Assembly (NCBI GenBank): GCA_007449985.2
Contig: VIIQ02000741.1
Location: 1 to 64,000 of the forward strand
Length of the DNA stretch: 64,000 nt
Reading direction: 5' to 3'
Origin: Desmodesmus armatus
Lineage: Eukaryota > Chlorophyta > Chlorophyceae > Sphaeropleales > Scenedesmaceae
In this document: one piece after another, positions 1-13,558 of the stretch
Position numbering within the stretch: position 1 is the stretch's first letter
How the letters are laid out: each line of letters opens with the position of its first letter
Position numbers and translations under genes: made by a program
The notes under the pieces: model-generated
Told to the model about the DNA's origin: nothing
The model's input: only the letters and a program-made list of their open reading frames with translations
Database searches by the model: none

Positions 1-1807
1 TGCAGCCAGTTTCTGCCATGTGCAAGCAAGCTGTGCAAGGGAGAGAGAATGGGTGCGGGGACAAAGCAGCCGACCAAGAGTGAGATAGAGCTGCAGGAGC
101 TGTCGGCGCCATCGCCAGTACACGGGCAACGGTCCCCTGCCTGAGGCACAGCGGAGCACTCAGTCGCTGGCCAACGTGACCAAGGCGCTGCAGAGGCCAT
201 CGCTGTTGAAGGAGGTGAGCACCACTTCACGGTGCCTTGCCGACGGGGGCGGTTGTGCGGCTGAGCTGATCGTGTCAGGAGTGCCAAAGCTTCCACTGAT
301 CTGAACGGCTGCTCAGGAAGCAGCATCAGGTGTACTATGATGCGTCTCAGCGAGCTGCATGTGCTGAATATATGCGCATGTGCTGGATATATGCGCATGG
401 TGGTTTCCCTGTCGATGTGCTGAATATATGTGCGTGGTGTGTTTGCCTGTCAATGTACTGAATCTATGCGCATGGTATGTTGCCTGTCATGCAGCTAAGG
501 GCAGCCGCCGAGGACACTGGCCTGGAGGTACGGCTCGAGGCTTCAGGCTACGTCAAGTCCTCAGCACCTGTCAGCGACCAGAACACAGTCCACCACGAGG
601 GAATGTATATCTCGCCATTTGACATGGCATCCCAGGCCTCCGCGTGGTGAACTATACAAGGTCGACTGGAGGCGTGCTGCGCAGCGCGGCGGAGCAGCCC
701 TGCTTGGAGCCTGGTGTCGCCCCGCCCGTGCCCAAGGACATCCAGGCCCTGCGCTCTGCCAAGCAGACCATCATACTGCACACCAACTGGGTAGGTCACG
801 TGGCTGCATGCTCACTGCTGACAAAGCTGTTGTGACTGTTCTTCTGTACTACTGTGGCTCACAGCAGCCGCATGTTTATGGCATCCACAGCAGCAGCGCT
901 GTGTTCAACATACACACAGCATCTGTGTGTTGAGTAGCTTGATGGCAGCAATGAATTCAGTGGGGCTTGACAGATAGTGCGTAGAGGTACTGCGCGCCAA
1001 CAGCAACACTCCTTGCACTGCTTTGACAAGTGCATGCCCTGCACTGTGCTGTTGCACTGCTGTCGTGTGTGCAGGCCCTGAAAGCTGAGTATGATCGTGT
1101 GAGCGGGGCAGCAGCAGCAGCAGCGGGTGGGGTGTGGGCGCAGGCGGGGCAGCAGCAGCAGCAGCTGGGGTTGGGGCAGCACAGGCGGGTGGCGCAGCAA
1201 CAGCGGGGCAGGTGCAGGCGGGGCACCAGCAGCAGCTGCTGCTGCAGGTACTGACGCCGCAGCAGCAGCAGCTGGGGGTGGGGGGAGCACAGGCAGGTGA
1301 CGCAGCAGCAGCGGGTGCAGGCGAGCGGGGGGCACCAGCAGCAGCTGCTGCTGCAGGTACTGAGGCCGCAGCAGCAGCAGCAGCAGGTGGTGGGGGTGGG
1401 CAAGCACAGGCGGGGGTGAGCAGCAGCAGCGGCTGCTCGTGGGGTGCCGGGTGTGCCGATGCAGCCACCTGCTGTAGCGGAGCTTCTGCAGAACTACATC
1501 CCGGCTAATCTGACTTTGTGTTTCAGCTGCTGGGGCAGGAAGGTTTCACTATTCTGCCTGCAGATGTGGCCGGTTCGGACTCAGCCCTGTGTGACGCTGT
1601 AATCAGCGCGGCCCAGGTGCCCTGCCAGTTGTGAGGCGTGATGCAAGTGGCCAGCCTATCGTCAGCATTGCCACAGGCTTAGCATCCATCTACAAGCTCA
1701 CGTCCAGCAGCAGCGTGCAGTTGATTCAGGTGCCTCAGTGCTTGGTGGTGCCCAGCACAAACCTGTCAGCAGACGTCCTGCAGCAGGTGCTGGGTCACTC
1801 GAACTGA
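1..1807 (+). CDS. 3' part of an unrecognised multi-exon gene, reading frame interrupted
   Basis: I do not recognise this protein. Exon-like stretches can be followed to a TGA at 1805-1807: an open frame from base 1 to about 155, a shifted frame ending at a GTGAGC donor near 222, an exon starting after CAG at about 491 and ending at a GTAGGT donor near 791, an exon from about 1072 with long GCA/CAG runs, and a stretch after CAG at about 1528 containing LLGQEGFTILPADV. The end contains LASIYKLTSSSSVQLIQ. The frame changes without obvious splice sites near 150, near 630 and near 1616. Either it is a decaying gene, the sequence carries small indels, or I have misplaced introns. The 5' end lies outside the window. 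Confidence 0.35.
1098..1440. repeat. GCA/CAG triplet-rich low-complexity tract
   Basis: Imperfect runs of CAG, GCA and GGGGTG alternate over about 340 bases. They read as poly-Ala/Gln/Gly in one strand and poly-Leu/Cys/Pro in the other, so several frames stay open only because of composition. If the surrounding gene is real, this is a low-complexity linker in its penultimate coding region. Confidence 0.7.
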
Positions 1808-1989
1808 TTATGTGGTTGCTTTTGCAGGAGGTTGCAGCTGTGAGGTTGCACCAAGTGTGTGCGTGTGCGCCTGCATCAAGTACACATCTGCTCAACAGTA
1901 CCATATTGTAGCATTCGGTTGATCCAGCACATGATGTTGTGGCCATGGGGTGTGGTTAGCGGCATGTCCGTATTTTTGCTTGGTTGACA

Positions 1990-2190
1990 TGACCGATGTT
2001 GGCTGCTGTGCAGCGGCTCTGTTGAAGTTGTGTTTTGCTGTTGAGGGTAGTAGCTTGAGCAGCTGTGGGTGAGTATGCCACATGTAAAATGGCCATCTGT
2101 CTGCTGGTCCAAAATGGCATGGCAGTTGTGTCATGCTCCTGTTGAGCTTCTGGCGGGTGCTTTTGCCAGGGTGCGTGCCTGCGACGCGTA
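1990..2190 (+). repeat. Dispersed repeat, copy 1 (partner at 19935-20125)
   Basis: The stretch including GTAGCTTGAGCAGC and GTGGGTGAGTATGCCACATG matches 19935-20125 in the same orientation with substitutions and small indels, beginning at a GGCTGCTG motif and running to GGGTGCGTGCC. Neither copy has a convincing open frame. It is probably a decayed mobile element, but I see no terminal repeats. Confidence 0.6.
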
Positions 2191-2734
2191 TATTGCTGTA
2201 GCAAGCAAGGATGACGTAAGGGGTTGTCATTGTAACAGGTCAAGGCATCCAACAGGCTCCTGGACCAACAAGGGGTCAGCATGTGACAGTTGACTTTTGA
2301 CTGAAGAAATGGCTTGCGCAGTTTATTGTCAGGTCAACGGTGTGCACAGCACATGCAAGGGCTCATCTGCCAGCCACAGTGTGTGCATGTCTGTTCATGA
2401 ATTAGTTCAGCCCTGGTAGGTGGTGAGGCATATCAACTTGAATCTGGCTGGTTGTGCCACAGCAGTGCGGCCATACTGTATCCTAGAGTTGCTAAACTGA
2501 TGACTGTGCCTTGTATTATCAACTAATCCATATACATGCATACAGGGCACCAGGCCTAAACCACAGCAAACGCTTCAGCAAGCACGCTTGGTAAGCCACA
2601 AGCCTCGGTCAATGGTGATTGTCCTATAACCAAGCATACACAAGTTCAGCAGGTACATTGTACATATAGGATAGATTTCAGCAGGTGCATAGTATATACA
2701 GCATTCATGTCTTCCCAGTCACAAGGTTGAGGAC
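2191..2734. other. Gene-free stretch
   Basis: No exon-like frame with plausible splice sites is visible on either strand. The last 40 bases contain short GGTGGGGTT repeats that lead into the satellite. Confidence 0.5.
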
Positions 2735-5325
2735 TAGGGTGGTGGGGTTGAAGGAGTAGGGGGGTGGGGTTCAAGGAGTAGGGTGGTGGGGTTTCCAGGG
2801 CCCACAGGTGTGGTCAGGCTGGTTGTTGTTTACTGTTCCAAGCTGCACCTTGTAGTGCTTCCAGATCAAGCCACACCACTTGGCACCAAGCGGCAGGCAG
2901 CGCTGCCTGTTGAGGGACCAGAGTAAGCCCTTAGCAATGGCTTTTGCACCATGTGAGGCTCTGCCAGTGATCCCTACCACAATAGCAGGCTGTTTCCAAT
3001 GTTAACCCACATCCCCCAAAAACTTGAAATTCCCTGTACTTGGGGCCTCCAACCCCCCTACGAGGCCACCTGTCGCATTGCTCAGCGCAGCGTGACACTG
3101 CCAACAACAAATCTGCAGGCAGAAACTGGAGGCCACATGTCACAGTTGAAGAGCCAGACATCAAGAAACAGTCCATTCACCCTCCCCCCTCTCCCCCCTC
3201 CCCCCTCCCCCCCCCCCCCCCAAACACACCACCACCCCCCTTGGCACACAAGAGTTGCTTGCAACATCGCGGCCATGCCAGCGGGCTTTTGGGGATGCGC
3301 CCCCCTACAGTGTTTGTCATAGGGGTTCAGGAGTAGGGTGGTGGGGTTTCCAGGGCCCACAGGTGTGGTGCTGGCTGTTGGTTACTACTTTAAGCTGCAT
3401 CTTGTAGTGCTTCCAGATCAAGCCACACCACTTGGCACCAAGCGGCAGGCAGCGCTGCCTGTTGAGGGCCAGAGTAAGCCCTTAGCAATGGCTTTTGCAC
3501 CATGTGAGGCTCTGCCAGTGATCCCTACCACATTAGCAGGCTGTTCCAATGTTAACCCACATCGGCCGAAAATTGAAATTCCCTGTACTTGGGGCCTCAA
3601 CCCCCCTACGAGGTCACCTGCCGCAATGCTCAGCGCAGCGCAACACGTCAACACGAAATCTGCAGGCATAAACCAGAGGCCACATGTCACAGTTGAAGAG
3701 CCAGACATCAAGAAACAGTCCATTCAATCCCCCCCTCTCCCCCCCCCCCTACCCACACCCCCCCCCCTTGGCACACAAGACTTGCTTGCAACATGCGGCC
3801 ATGCCAGCGGGCTTTTGGGGATGCGCACCCGAACAATAATTGTATCACAAGGGTTAAGGAGTAGGGTGGTGGGGTTTCCAGGGCCCACAGGTGTGGTGCT
3901 GGCTGTTGGTTACTGTTTTAAGCTGCATCTTGTAGTGCTTCCAGATCAAGCCACACCACTTGGCACCAAGCGGCAGGCAGCGCTGCCTGTTGAGGGACCA
4001 GAGTAAGCCCTTAGCAATGGCTTTTGCACCATGTGAGGCTCTGCCAGTGATCCCTACCACATTAGCAGGCTGTTTCCAATGTTAACCCACATCGGCCGAA
4101 AATTGAAATTCCCTGTACTTGGGGCCTCCAACCCCCCCTACGAGGCCACCTGCCGCAATGCTCAGCGCAGCGCAACACGTCAACACGAAATCTGCAGGCA
4201 AAACCAGAGGCCACATGTCACAGTTGAAGAGCCAGACATCAAGAAACAGTCCATTCAATCCCCCCCTCTCCCCCCCCCCCCCCTACCCACACCCCCCCCC
4301 CCCTTGGCACACAAGACTTGCTTGCAACATTGCGGCCATGCCAGCGGGCTTTTGGGGATGCGCACCCGAACAATAATTGTATCACAAGGGTTAAGGAGTA
4401 GGGTGGTGGGGTTTCCAGGGCCCACAGGTGTGGTGCTGGCTGTTGGTTACTGTTTTAAGCTGCATCTTGTAGTGCTTCCAGATCAAGCCACACCACTTGG
4501 CACCAAGCGGCAGGCAGCGCTGCCTGTTGAGGGACAGAGTAAGCCCTTAGCAATGGCTTTTGCACCAGTGAGGCTCTGCCAGTGATCCCTACCACATTAG
4601 CAGGCTGTTTCCAATGTTAACCCACATCGCCCAAAAACTTGAAATTCCCTGTACTTGGGGCCTCCAACCCCCCCTACAAGGCCACCTGTCGCAATGCTCA
4701 GCGCAGCGTGACACTGCCAACACGAAATCTGCAGGCATAAACCAGAGGCCACATGTCACAGTTGAAGAGCCAGACATAAAGAAACAGTCCATTCAATCCC
4801 CCCTCTCCCCCCCCCTACCCACACCACCACCCCCTTGGCACACAAGACTTGCTTGCAACATTGCGGCCATGCCAGCGGGCTTTGGGGGATGCGCACCCGA
4901 ACAATAATTGTATCACAAGGGTTAAGGAGTAGGGTGGTGGGGTTTCCAGGGCCCACAGGTGTGGTCTGGCTGTTGGTTACTGTTTTAAGCTGCATCTTGT
5001 AGTGCTTCCAGATCAAGCCACACCACTTGGCACCAAGCGGCAGGCAGCGCTGCCTGTTGAGGGACCAGAGTAAGCCCTTAGCAATGGCTTTTGCACCATG
5101 TGAGGCTCTGCCAGTGATCCCTACCACATTAGCAGGCTGTTTCCAATGTTAACCCACATCGGCCGAAAATTGAAATTCCCTGTACTTGGGGCCTCCAACC
5201 CCCCCTATGAGGCCACCTGCCGCAATGCTCAGCGCAGCGCAACACCGCCAACAAGATGTCTGCAGGCATAACTGGAGGCCACATGTCACAGTTGAAGAGC
5301 CAGACATCAAGAAACAGTCCCCCCC

Positions 5326-5327
<2 letters not shown>
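2735..5327 (+). repeat. Satellite: about five tandem units of ~530-555 bp
   Basis: The landmark GTTTCCAGGGCCCACAGG starts at 2791, 3346, 3874, 4411 and 4942, giving periods of 555, 528, 537 and 531. Each unit then contains AGCCACACCACTTGGCACC, a block with CCAATGTTAACCCACATC, the phrase GAAGAGCCAGACATCAAG, a long C tract and a block with GCCATGCCAGCGGGC. Units differ mostly in C-tract length and by a few substitutions, so amplification looks recent. Frames open across units are not conserved as protein. The fifth unit is interrupted by the CA microsatellite and resumes at about 5905. Confidence 0.9.
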
Positions 5328-6656
<1,329 letters not shown>

Positions 6657-9600
6657 TCAGCAGTCATCCTCACTGCTTTCACTGCCATTGCCGCTGTCGC
6701 TGTCTGCCAAGTCGACTGCATCGCAGCCCTCTTCATCACTGTACGCCAGCTCATCGTCAGACTCCTGTTCTTCAGGCTGTACATCTGCAGGCCCGTCAAC
6801 ACCTGAGGCCCCCAGGTCAGCCAGACGGCTGGCGTGTGCTGCAGCTGCATCTGCAGTGATGTATGGCTGAAAGGCGCTGTGCGCCCGACTAAGGTGACGC
6901 ACTGCCTCCTGCTTTGCGCGCTGCAGCACACACGCCGCACCCTCACGTGCGCGCACATCACCAGCCAGCTCGTGACATTGTGGCAGGTACCGCCCTGTCA
7001 CACAGTCCTGCTTGCAAGGCAGCAGCGCAGGCAGAACGACAGGCAGTGGGTTTTGCTGTTGATACTGTTGCATAGTTCAGGCAGTGCCTCAACACACCAC
7101 GAAGAGCCAATGCATGAACATATACTGATGGGACCCAGCACTGACCACACGTACTGTGCATGACTGCTGCTTCATGCCATCGTACAAGCATAACAGCAAC
7201 AGATCTGTACCTGCATGCCGCCAGCCTGCAACTGCTGCGGCAGGTCTGTTGCCGCCGCTGTTGGTGACAGCAGGATGGCAATGAGTCTGTCCTGCTTGTC
7301 AATGACTGTCTCCCAGTACTGCAAGTGAGCCTGCATTTCGCGCGGCAGCAGCAGCAGCTCCTCCTTGATGCGCTGCACCTCGTTGTAGGCATCACACACC
7401 TTGAGCGTCACCTCCATGCCGTACACTGACACCACCTCCTCCACTGCAGCAGCAGACAATGCAACAAAAAGCAAGCAGCAATCAAAAACAGCACAGCCTA
7501 TGGCAGCAGCAGTACAGGCCAAAAAGCAGCACCAACAGAAACCTCAGGGCCCTCGACATCAGGAATACACAGCCCCCCAGGGGTACACATGCTGCACAGC
7601 CAATTCACCCACCACCCACGCACCACACACCTGCAGGCTCCACGCCATCCAGGCGCCTGTACTCATTTGCCCATGCATAGGTGCGCTGCTTGACGTCCTC
7701 CAGCTGTGCCACCTGGCGAGGCGTGCTGCCATAAGGGAGCAGTATGTTGTACTGCTCAACAAGGCTGCCGAGCTGCGTCGTGATGTCAGCACACTTCTTG
7801 CTGTGGCGCTTCTGCTCCTTGGGTCGTGCTGCACAACACGTACATGAACACCGGAACACAATTAGGCATCAGGCAAAGGCATCAGGCATGCTGACAGGCA
7901 GTGCAGATGTCGCAAATGTGCACATGCCTTGCGCATGCCGTGCCTTGCCACAACGTGGGTTTACACTTGACGGTTTCATAGCCAACATGCCGCTGCCAGC
8001 AAACGAGTTGTGCATGCCAGGGCTTAACACTATGATGCACCTGAGCGCTGAGTGATTGAATGACACCTCACAGGCAGTTCATGTGGGAGTGTGCCATACC
8101 TGCTGCAGCATCTCTCTTGCCAGCCTGCTTGCCCAAGTTGTAGCACGTTGCCTCAATCTTGTTCTGCATGGTGAGAATGGACGCCTCAGCAGCGGTGCTG
8201 AACAGGGCTTGGATGACCTGCGCCTCAGTAGGGCTAAACACGTTGGCCAGGGCTGGCAAGCCCTGTGCCACTTGAGCCAGCAGCTGCTTGTACCTGAAGG
8301 TCACAGAACATGTCATGTCTCGTGTACACATACACAACATAGTTTCCGTGCAGTTGCAAAGCAGCCACTATGCAAGTAGGTGAAACAGGGCGGGGCAGGA
8401 TGCAGGGGACAGAACCTTGACACAGATGGACACAGTGTGCCTGCCAGGTGGAGCCTCCAGGAAGTGTACAGGCTCCCTGTACCTGTTGTCGTTGCGCTCC
8501 TGCAGCACAGACTTGGCCAGCTGGTGAATCTTGCCGGTGCTGGGCCTGGCGATGCTGGCCACCATGCGGGCTACCTCCACTGGCGCTTCTCCTGCTGCTG
8601 CTTGTGCATGTGGCTGTGAGCTGCTGTTCAGGAACCTGTCCAGCAGGGGCGCATCCAGGCGGCTGCGTGCTAGGGAGAAGAGCTCCAGCACCTCCTGGTG
8701 TGGGGCAGTGCCCTTCATCTCGGCTGCACATGAGACAAGCGCATTTATCAGTTAACTCCACCGGGGTGTACACGTTCAGGCAACAGTAGGCACACAGACA
8801 GTAGGCATACAGACAGTATGCCTACAAAAGACTGAGCTGGCCGTGACGCAGTTGCGGTCACCTGTTGCATGAGCCTTCAAAGCGTCCCGCATTCGCAGCA
8901 CAAAGCCCGATCGCTGTTCTGGAGGGTGCTGTGTGAGACCGCTCAACTGCTGCTGGAGGGTGGCGATGGCTGGCGGCAGCATCTTCTTGTACTTGACGAT
9001 CTTGCCGACCAGGAAATCAGCCTGCCCAGCACGCTTGCTGCGCCCGACCTCGACGCAGTGCTCAGTGATGACGTCCGTGGAGCCTGCACAAGGCACACAA
9101 GTGAAGAGTGAGAAGCTGCGCAGCCGCCCCAGCTGGGTTAAGGGTGGCAGCTCCTTGCCACGTGCTCTGTGTCAGTGCAGCAAGCAGCATACCTGCAACA
9201 CTTTGCTGGCATGTGGTGCGTCCCAGGGGTGAAAGGCCTGAAAACAGCTGCTCCCCTGCCTCGCCAGCCGTCTTGCCGCAACCATCGACCGCACCAGGCT
9301 GATACAGCACCTGCAGCAATCAAATTCACATGCGATTATAAGTTGATGCACAGACATGACAACAACTATCAGTGACTGTACATGCAACATGCCTGCGTTT
9401 GGGACTCAGGTGTACCTGCAGCTGGCAGTGAGTGTTGCAGTGTGACTCCGGGTGTGCAAGTAACAACCCAACTTGGGTGCGCACCTGGCATGACTGCGCG
9501 TGCAGGCTGCCGTGGGCAGCAGAGTGGACCAGGCGGGTGCTGCAAATGTCTTGGCCGCTGCTGCTGAGCTGCGCCAGCCGATCTGACAGGTTGAGCACTG

Positions 9601-12600
9601 CTGCGTCTGCACCAAGCTGACCCGTGGAGCGCAGGTGCTGGATGTTGCTGTTGAGACGGTGCAACCACACTGCCCACTTGCACATGATGTCAATGTGCAG
9701 TTGGCGCAGCCCGACCTGCTGCGCAGCTGCTGCCAGAGCCAGAGTCAGCGCGTACGAGTAGCGCTCGCCAGTGCGGATCTGGTTGAGGGCTGCAACTGGA
9801 CCACCATGGCGTGCATCCGTGAGGAAGTAGCGGCCTGTGATCTCCTGCTTCTCCCTGCGCCGTGACGAGTTGCTGGCTGCAGCCCAATGGCCGCCACAGT
9901 GTGTGTCAGCACGCTGCACAGTACGCCGCCAAACAGCAGACAGGCAGCAGAACAGCAAGCTGGTGACCTCTCCTTTTGCACAGTGCTGATGATGCAGTTG
10001 GTACCGCAGATGCAACCAGACCCACATACATGCAAGTGGCATCGGACAGTGAAGCAGGTACTTCACAGCATTGTGCAGGATACAATAAGAAGCAGCGTTT
10101 GAGACTGTTAGGTATCATGCGTGCATGTTAGAGTGCACACTTGATATGCAGGGACATGCAGCCCATGCTCAGCAGGCGCCTACCTCGTTCTTCAGGATCT
10201 TGCCAACCGCCTTCATGTCCTGGTCCACCAGCTCTGCAGGGACAAACAGGACGTCCTTGTAGTACGGCTCACGAGAGGCCTCCTTGTCACGGTCCCAGGT
10301 GTACAGCTTCTGGTTGCCGTCCCCATGTACAGCTCGCTCGCCAGGCACGCAGGCAGGGCACTCCAGATCCTTCAGCTGCCCCACGTGCATGCGGGTTTCC
10401 AGCTGCAGCTTCTTCCATTCAGCGTGTGCCACAGTGAATGCTGCGCGATTGATGGGCAGCACCTGGGTTGGGGATTGTTGGAAACAGAGAAGGCAGGCAC
10501 AGGGGGGTGGTGTGTGTGTGTGGCTTGTGAGGGGCAAGCAGTCAAGGCACTGACACCACCGACTCACCGAGATTTCCTCAGGTGCAGGCAGCACGCATGC
10601 ACACCATGATACAAGCACACATGCCAAGGTTCTTAGAACAATAGCCACTTGGTCTCTGGCATGTACCTAGACATCATCCAATCCTACCAGCCAACCGACC
10701 ACTAACCGATCGCATTTCCTTACCGGCATGCTGCAGGTTGCTGCTGCCGCGTGCTCTACGCCTTTGAGGAACCCACTCAGCGTTGCTGCAGGGTTGCTGA
10801 GCCTGTGTGAGTCCCACTGCTGCAACAGGTCAACCTCCACTATGGTTTTCATCATGTTGCTGAGGGAAGCTGGCCAAGCACCAATCTGCAGGAAGTCCAG
10901 AGGCTGCTGCCACGTCACTGTGTCACACAGCTGGCACCGGAAGCTGACACGCAGTACCTGGATCACACCGCCTGTAGATACAAACACAAACACCAGCATC
11001 ATCAGCATGTCCGTTCATGTACGTGCCAGGCGCACTGTGTTGCAGGGGATGAGCAGAGTACACCAACTAATCATGCTGACAGCGACAACAGCACTATGAC
11101 TCACTGAGCACGCCCCATGCAAGACAGGTAAGTGAACAGTCTGGGAGGTAGGGTGGGTAGCAGGACTGGCAAAGATCCAAAGAACAACACTACAAAACAA
11201 CAGGCAGGACCCAGGAGCGAACTAGGGCCGCACATCAGATGTTGGGTCACTGGAATCCACGGTTGTGCCCTAGTTGTCTGGCTGAACAGTCTACTGCGAT
11301 GGGCATACACAAGCAGCAAATAAGAAAATCGGAGGGTACAGCTAGGCTGACAGACTTACGCCTGCAGATGTATGACATCGGCTTTGCCTCCTGTGCATGC
11401 ACACCAAACTGCCCAGGGCACTCGCCGCCGCTACCGGCACACTGCGGTGCAACAGTGAAGTACGCTATAACAGCAAGGACATCGGCAGTGGCAGGGCAGC
11501 GCAGCAGGTGGAGAAGCGGTGAGCAGGGCAACCAGCAGGCACGCAAGGAAGAAGGCAATCAAGCAGTACAGTACACAGTACAGTACAGTACAGGTGATGA
11601 GGACAAGGTCCCACCCTCAGCGCTCGCCAGCTCGCCAGCGAGCCAAGGGCTCATGAAGGCGCCCACAGGGCCTGCTACTCAACGTACCCGAGCCTGTCAG
11701 GCCAGGTGGGAAAGCTATCAATATCGGCACCAAGCCAAGCAACCAAACAAGCAAGCAAGCAAGCAGCAAACACGCAAGCAGAAGCAAGCCAGTCATCAGC
11801 CTCTCAGCAGTGTACCTGATGCTGCTGCATATGGCAACTGCTGCCAGCAGCCGCCAGTGTGCCTCTCGCGCTTGTGCATGTGCACGCCTCTGTGCTGAGT
11901 TGCATCACAAGCCTCACAGAAGGCCGTTGTGCCCCCGCCAGGGTTGCATGACCAGCACCTGCAAAGCCAGCCGTCACAATGTCAGGTGCAAGAGCGACCA
12001 CTGGGGGCACAGCATGCCCCCAATCTGCGCAGCACAGCTACAGGTGTACTGCTGTTGGCGCCAGCTTGCTGAAAGAGCGATGTGCGCGCACCTGATCTCA
12101 GCACAGCTGCCCTGGCAGCTGCTGCAGGTCTGCTGTGCTGGCGAGGCCAGCTGGTGCAGGGCTCTCTGCGCAATGTAGGGGGACTCCTGGCGCCACCTTG
12201 CAAGACTATCTTGCTTCTTCTTGGCTCGCTGCTCGCGCTTCCTTGCTGCTGTAGCAGCGGCCAGCTGCTCACCCGCTGGGATGGACTGCTGTATGCACTC
12301 TTCCAAAAGTGCTGCCTGCTCGTGCATATCGAACTGCTGCTGCTGGTGGTTGTGCTGCTGCCCCTCTGTTGCCTGTGCGTATTCACTGTGTGCATCCATG
12401 GGCTGCACCCCGGGCTGGCCTGCATCATGGTGAGGCTGGAACGTCTGTGCAGCAGCTGCCCTACCCTGATGCTGCTGTCCTCCCAGTCCCCCTGCAGCCC
12501 TGGGCCTGCTGCTGCTGCTGCTTTGTGCTGCCTGTCTAGAGGGCTGTGTCTGTCTGGAGGTCTGCCTGCGTTTAGGTGCTGGACAGCATGCTGCTGCAAA

Positions 12601-12645
12601 CAGCTGATCCACTTGCTGCATATGCTGAACATGATCATCGTCCAT
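6657..12645 (-). CDS. KDZ (Kyakuja-Dileera-Zisupton) family transposase
   Basis: This is a cut-and-paste DNA transposase. I assembled 13 exons whose phases all agree: 12645-12092, 11958-11816, 11464-11360, 10971-10724, 10462-10184, 9844-9416, 9310-9193, 9083-8862, 8723-8483, 8293-8100, 7828-7631, 7443-7211 and 7064-6657, coding for about 1,123 aa. The N-terminus is Gln/Ser-rich. A zinc cluster follows at about residues 174-207, with CSSC, RCWSC and CEAC. Then come the WPASL region, CPAC with HGDGNQK (D398), the RHGGP and GERYSY motifs, HIDIMCKW (D495) and GEAGEQLFS (E603 or E606). These match the catalytic D-D-E positions and CPAC motif known for KDZ transposases. The C-terminus is acidic. 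The frame is fully open. The start ATG at 12645 was chosen because the frame continues from it into the zinc exon. Smaller splice choices could differ. Confidence 0.85.
6657..12645 (-). mobile_element. KDZ-type DNA transposon, coding core (ends not found)
   Basis: The intact transposase defines an autonomous or recently autonomous element. I looked for terminal inverted repeats and target-site duplications in 6300-6656 and 12646-13400 and found none I trust. The true boundaries are therefore unknown and lie outside the coordinates given. An 18-base direct repeat (CTCCCACTAAGTTAGCTC and a one-mismatch copy) occurs near 12905-12955 and may be subterminal. Confidence 0.6.
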
Positions 12646-13558
12646 ACGTATTGAAACAGGGACAAGCCTATTGTCTACAAGAGGAAAGAAAAAGAGAATG
12701 CATTACGTGCGATACAGCTGTTCTTGGGACCAGCAGTGGGCCACTGCCAGTGGCAACAACCCAACTTTCAGGTTCGGAAGATAGGACGTGTGTGCCGAAA
12801 CTCTTCAGGAGTTTTGGGATCTATCATCGAAACTTCGGTCAGACTAAGTTTGGACAAAATCGCCAAACTCCGTAGGCATCACACACACAGCAGTTCAAAC
12901 ATAACTCCCACTAAGTTAGCTCCTCATTGATAACGTTGTCTCCCACTGAGTTAGCTCAAAATTCATGACAGGCTATAAGCCCGTTCAGTGTCGGTTGAAC
13001 TGGATCCAATTGCGGTGGTGGCATCCTGGACATGCCCACGAACCAACCTCAGCACAGGTTGATCTTCTCCCATTGACCTTTCAGCATTTCGAGCAGCTGC
13101 TGCGCTGGAGGGCTGCCAATTACTTTCCTTGACTTGGGTTTATTCATTTCACTGAGGCTGCTGTAGTGCTAAGAACGGTCGTGGCAATCTGGTGACCACA
13201 ATCGTCTGTCAACCCTTCGCGCTAACACCACACAAGGCCGTGCCAAACCCATCGGTAAGCTTGCATCTGTAGCAGCTTTCATACTGGAAAATCAACTGTT
13301 GTGCGGTGAGGCGTGCTCGTGAGGTTTGCTGAATTCAGATCCATTTGTGAGCAGTATAATAGCTAGCCCATTATGACGCTGTACACAGCGCTGTGGGGTG
13401 CCGCATTAGATTTTTGACGATACTAGACAACCAGAATTGTGGTAAAGCAACGCTCAAAGCCAAAAGATCAGTTGCAGGGCCCCTGCGTCAGCGCAACTGT
13501 GCACCCACTCACTCCATCATGGATACATGGCATGTGCTGCAGGATCATCCCCAGCAGC
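12646..13558. other. Intergenic region between divergent KDZ and permease genes
   Basis: No exon-like frame is seen. It should hold both promoters, because the transposase starts at 12645 on the minus strand and the permease at 13559 on the plus strand. Two near-identical 18-mers ending GTTAGCTC lie about 40 bases apart near 12905-12955. No clear TATA box can be assigned. Confidence 0.4.

Noticed and set aside
859..1508. Several overlapping Ala/Pro/Leu/Cys-rich frames on both strands
   Set aside because: They arise from CAG/GCA triplets lacking stops in every frame. Only the plus-strand exon linked to neighbours is considered.
3338..4585. Frames of 170-220 codons within the satellite
   Set aside because: They depend on C-tract length and do not persist between adjacent units; the units diverge without codon bias.
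10562..10640. Possible extra tiny exon between the fourth and fifth KDZ exons
   Set aside because: A GTGAGT donor is present near 10565, but no suitable acceptor is found, and the fourth and fifth exons already join in phase.
12646..13400. Candidate terminal inverted repeat of the KDZ element
   Set aside because: Short matches to 6300-6650 were no better than chance. The only clear repeat here is a direct 18-mer pair.
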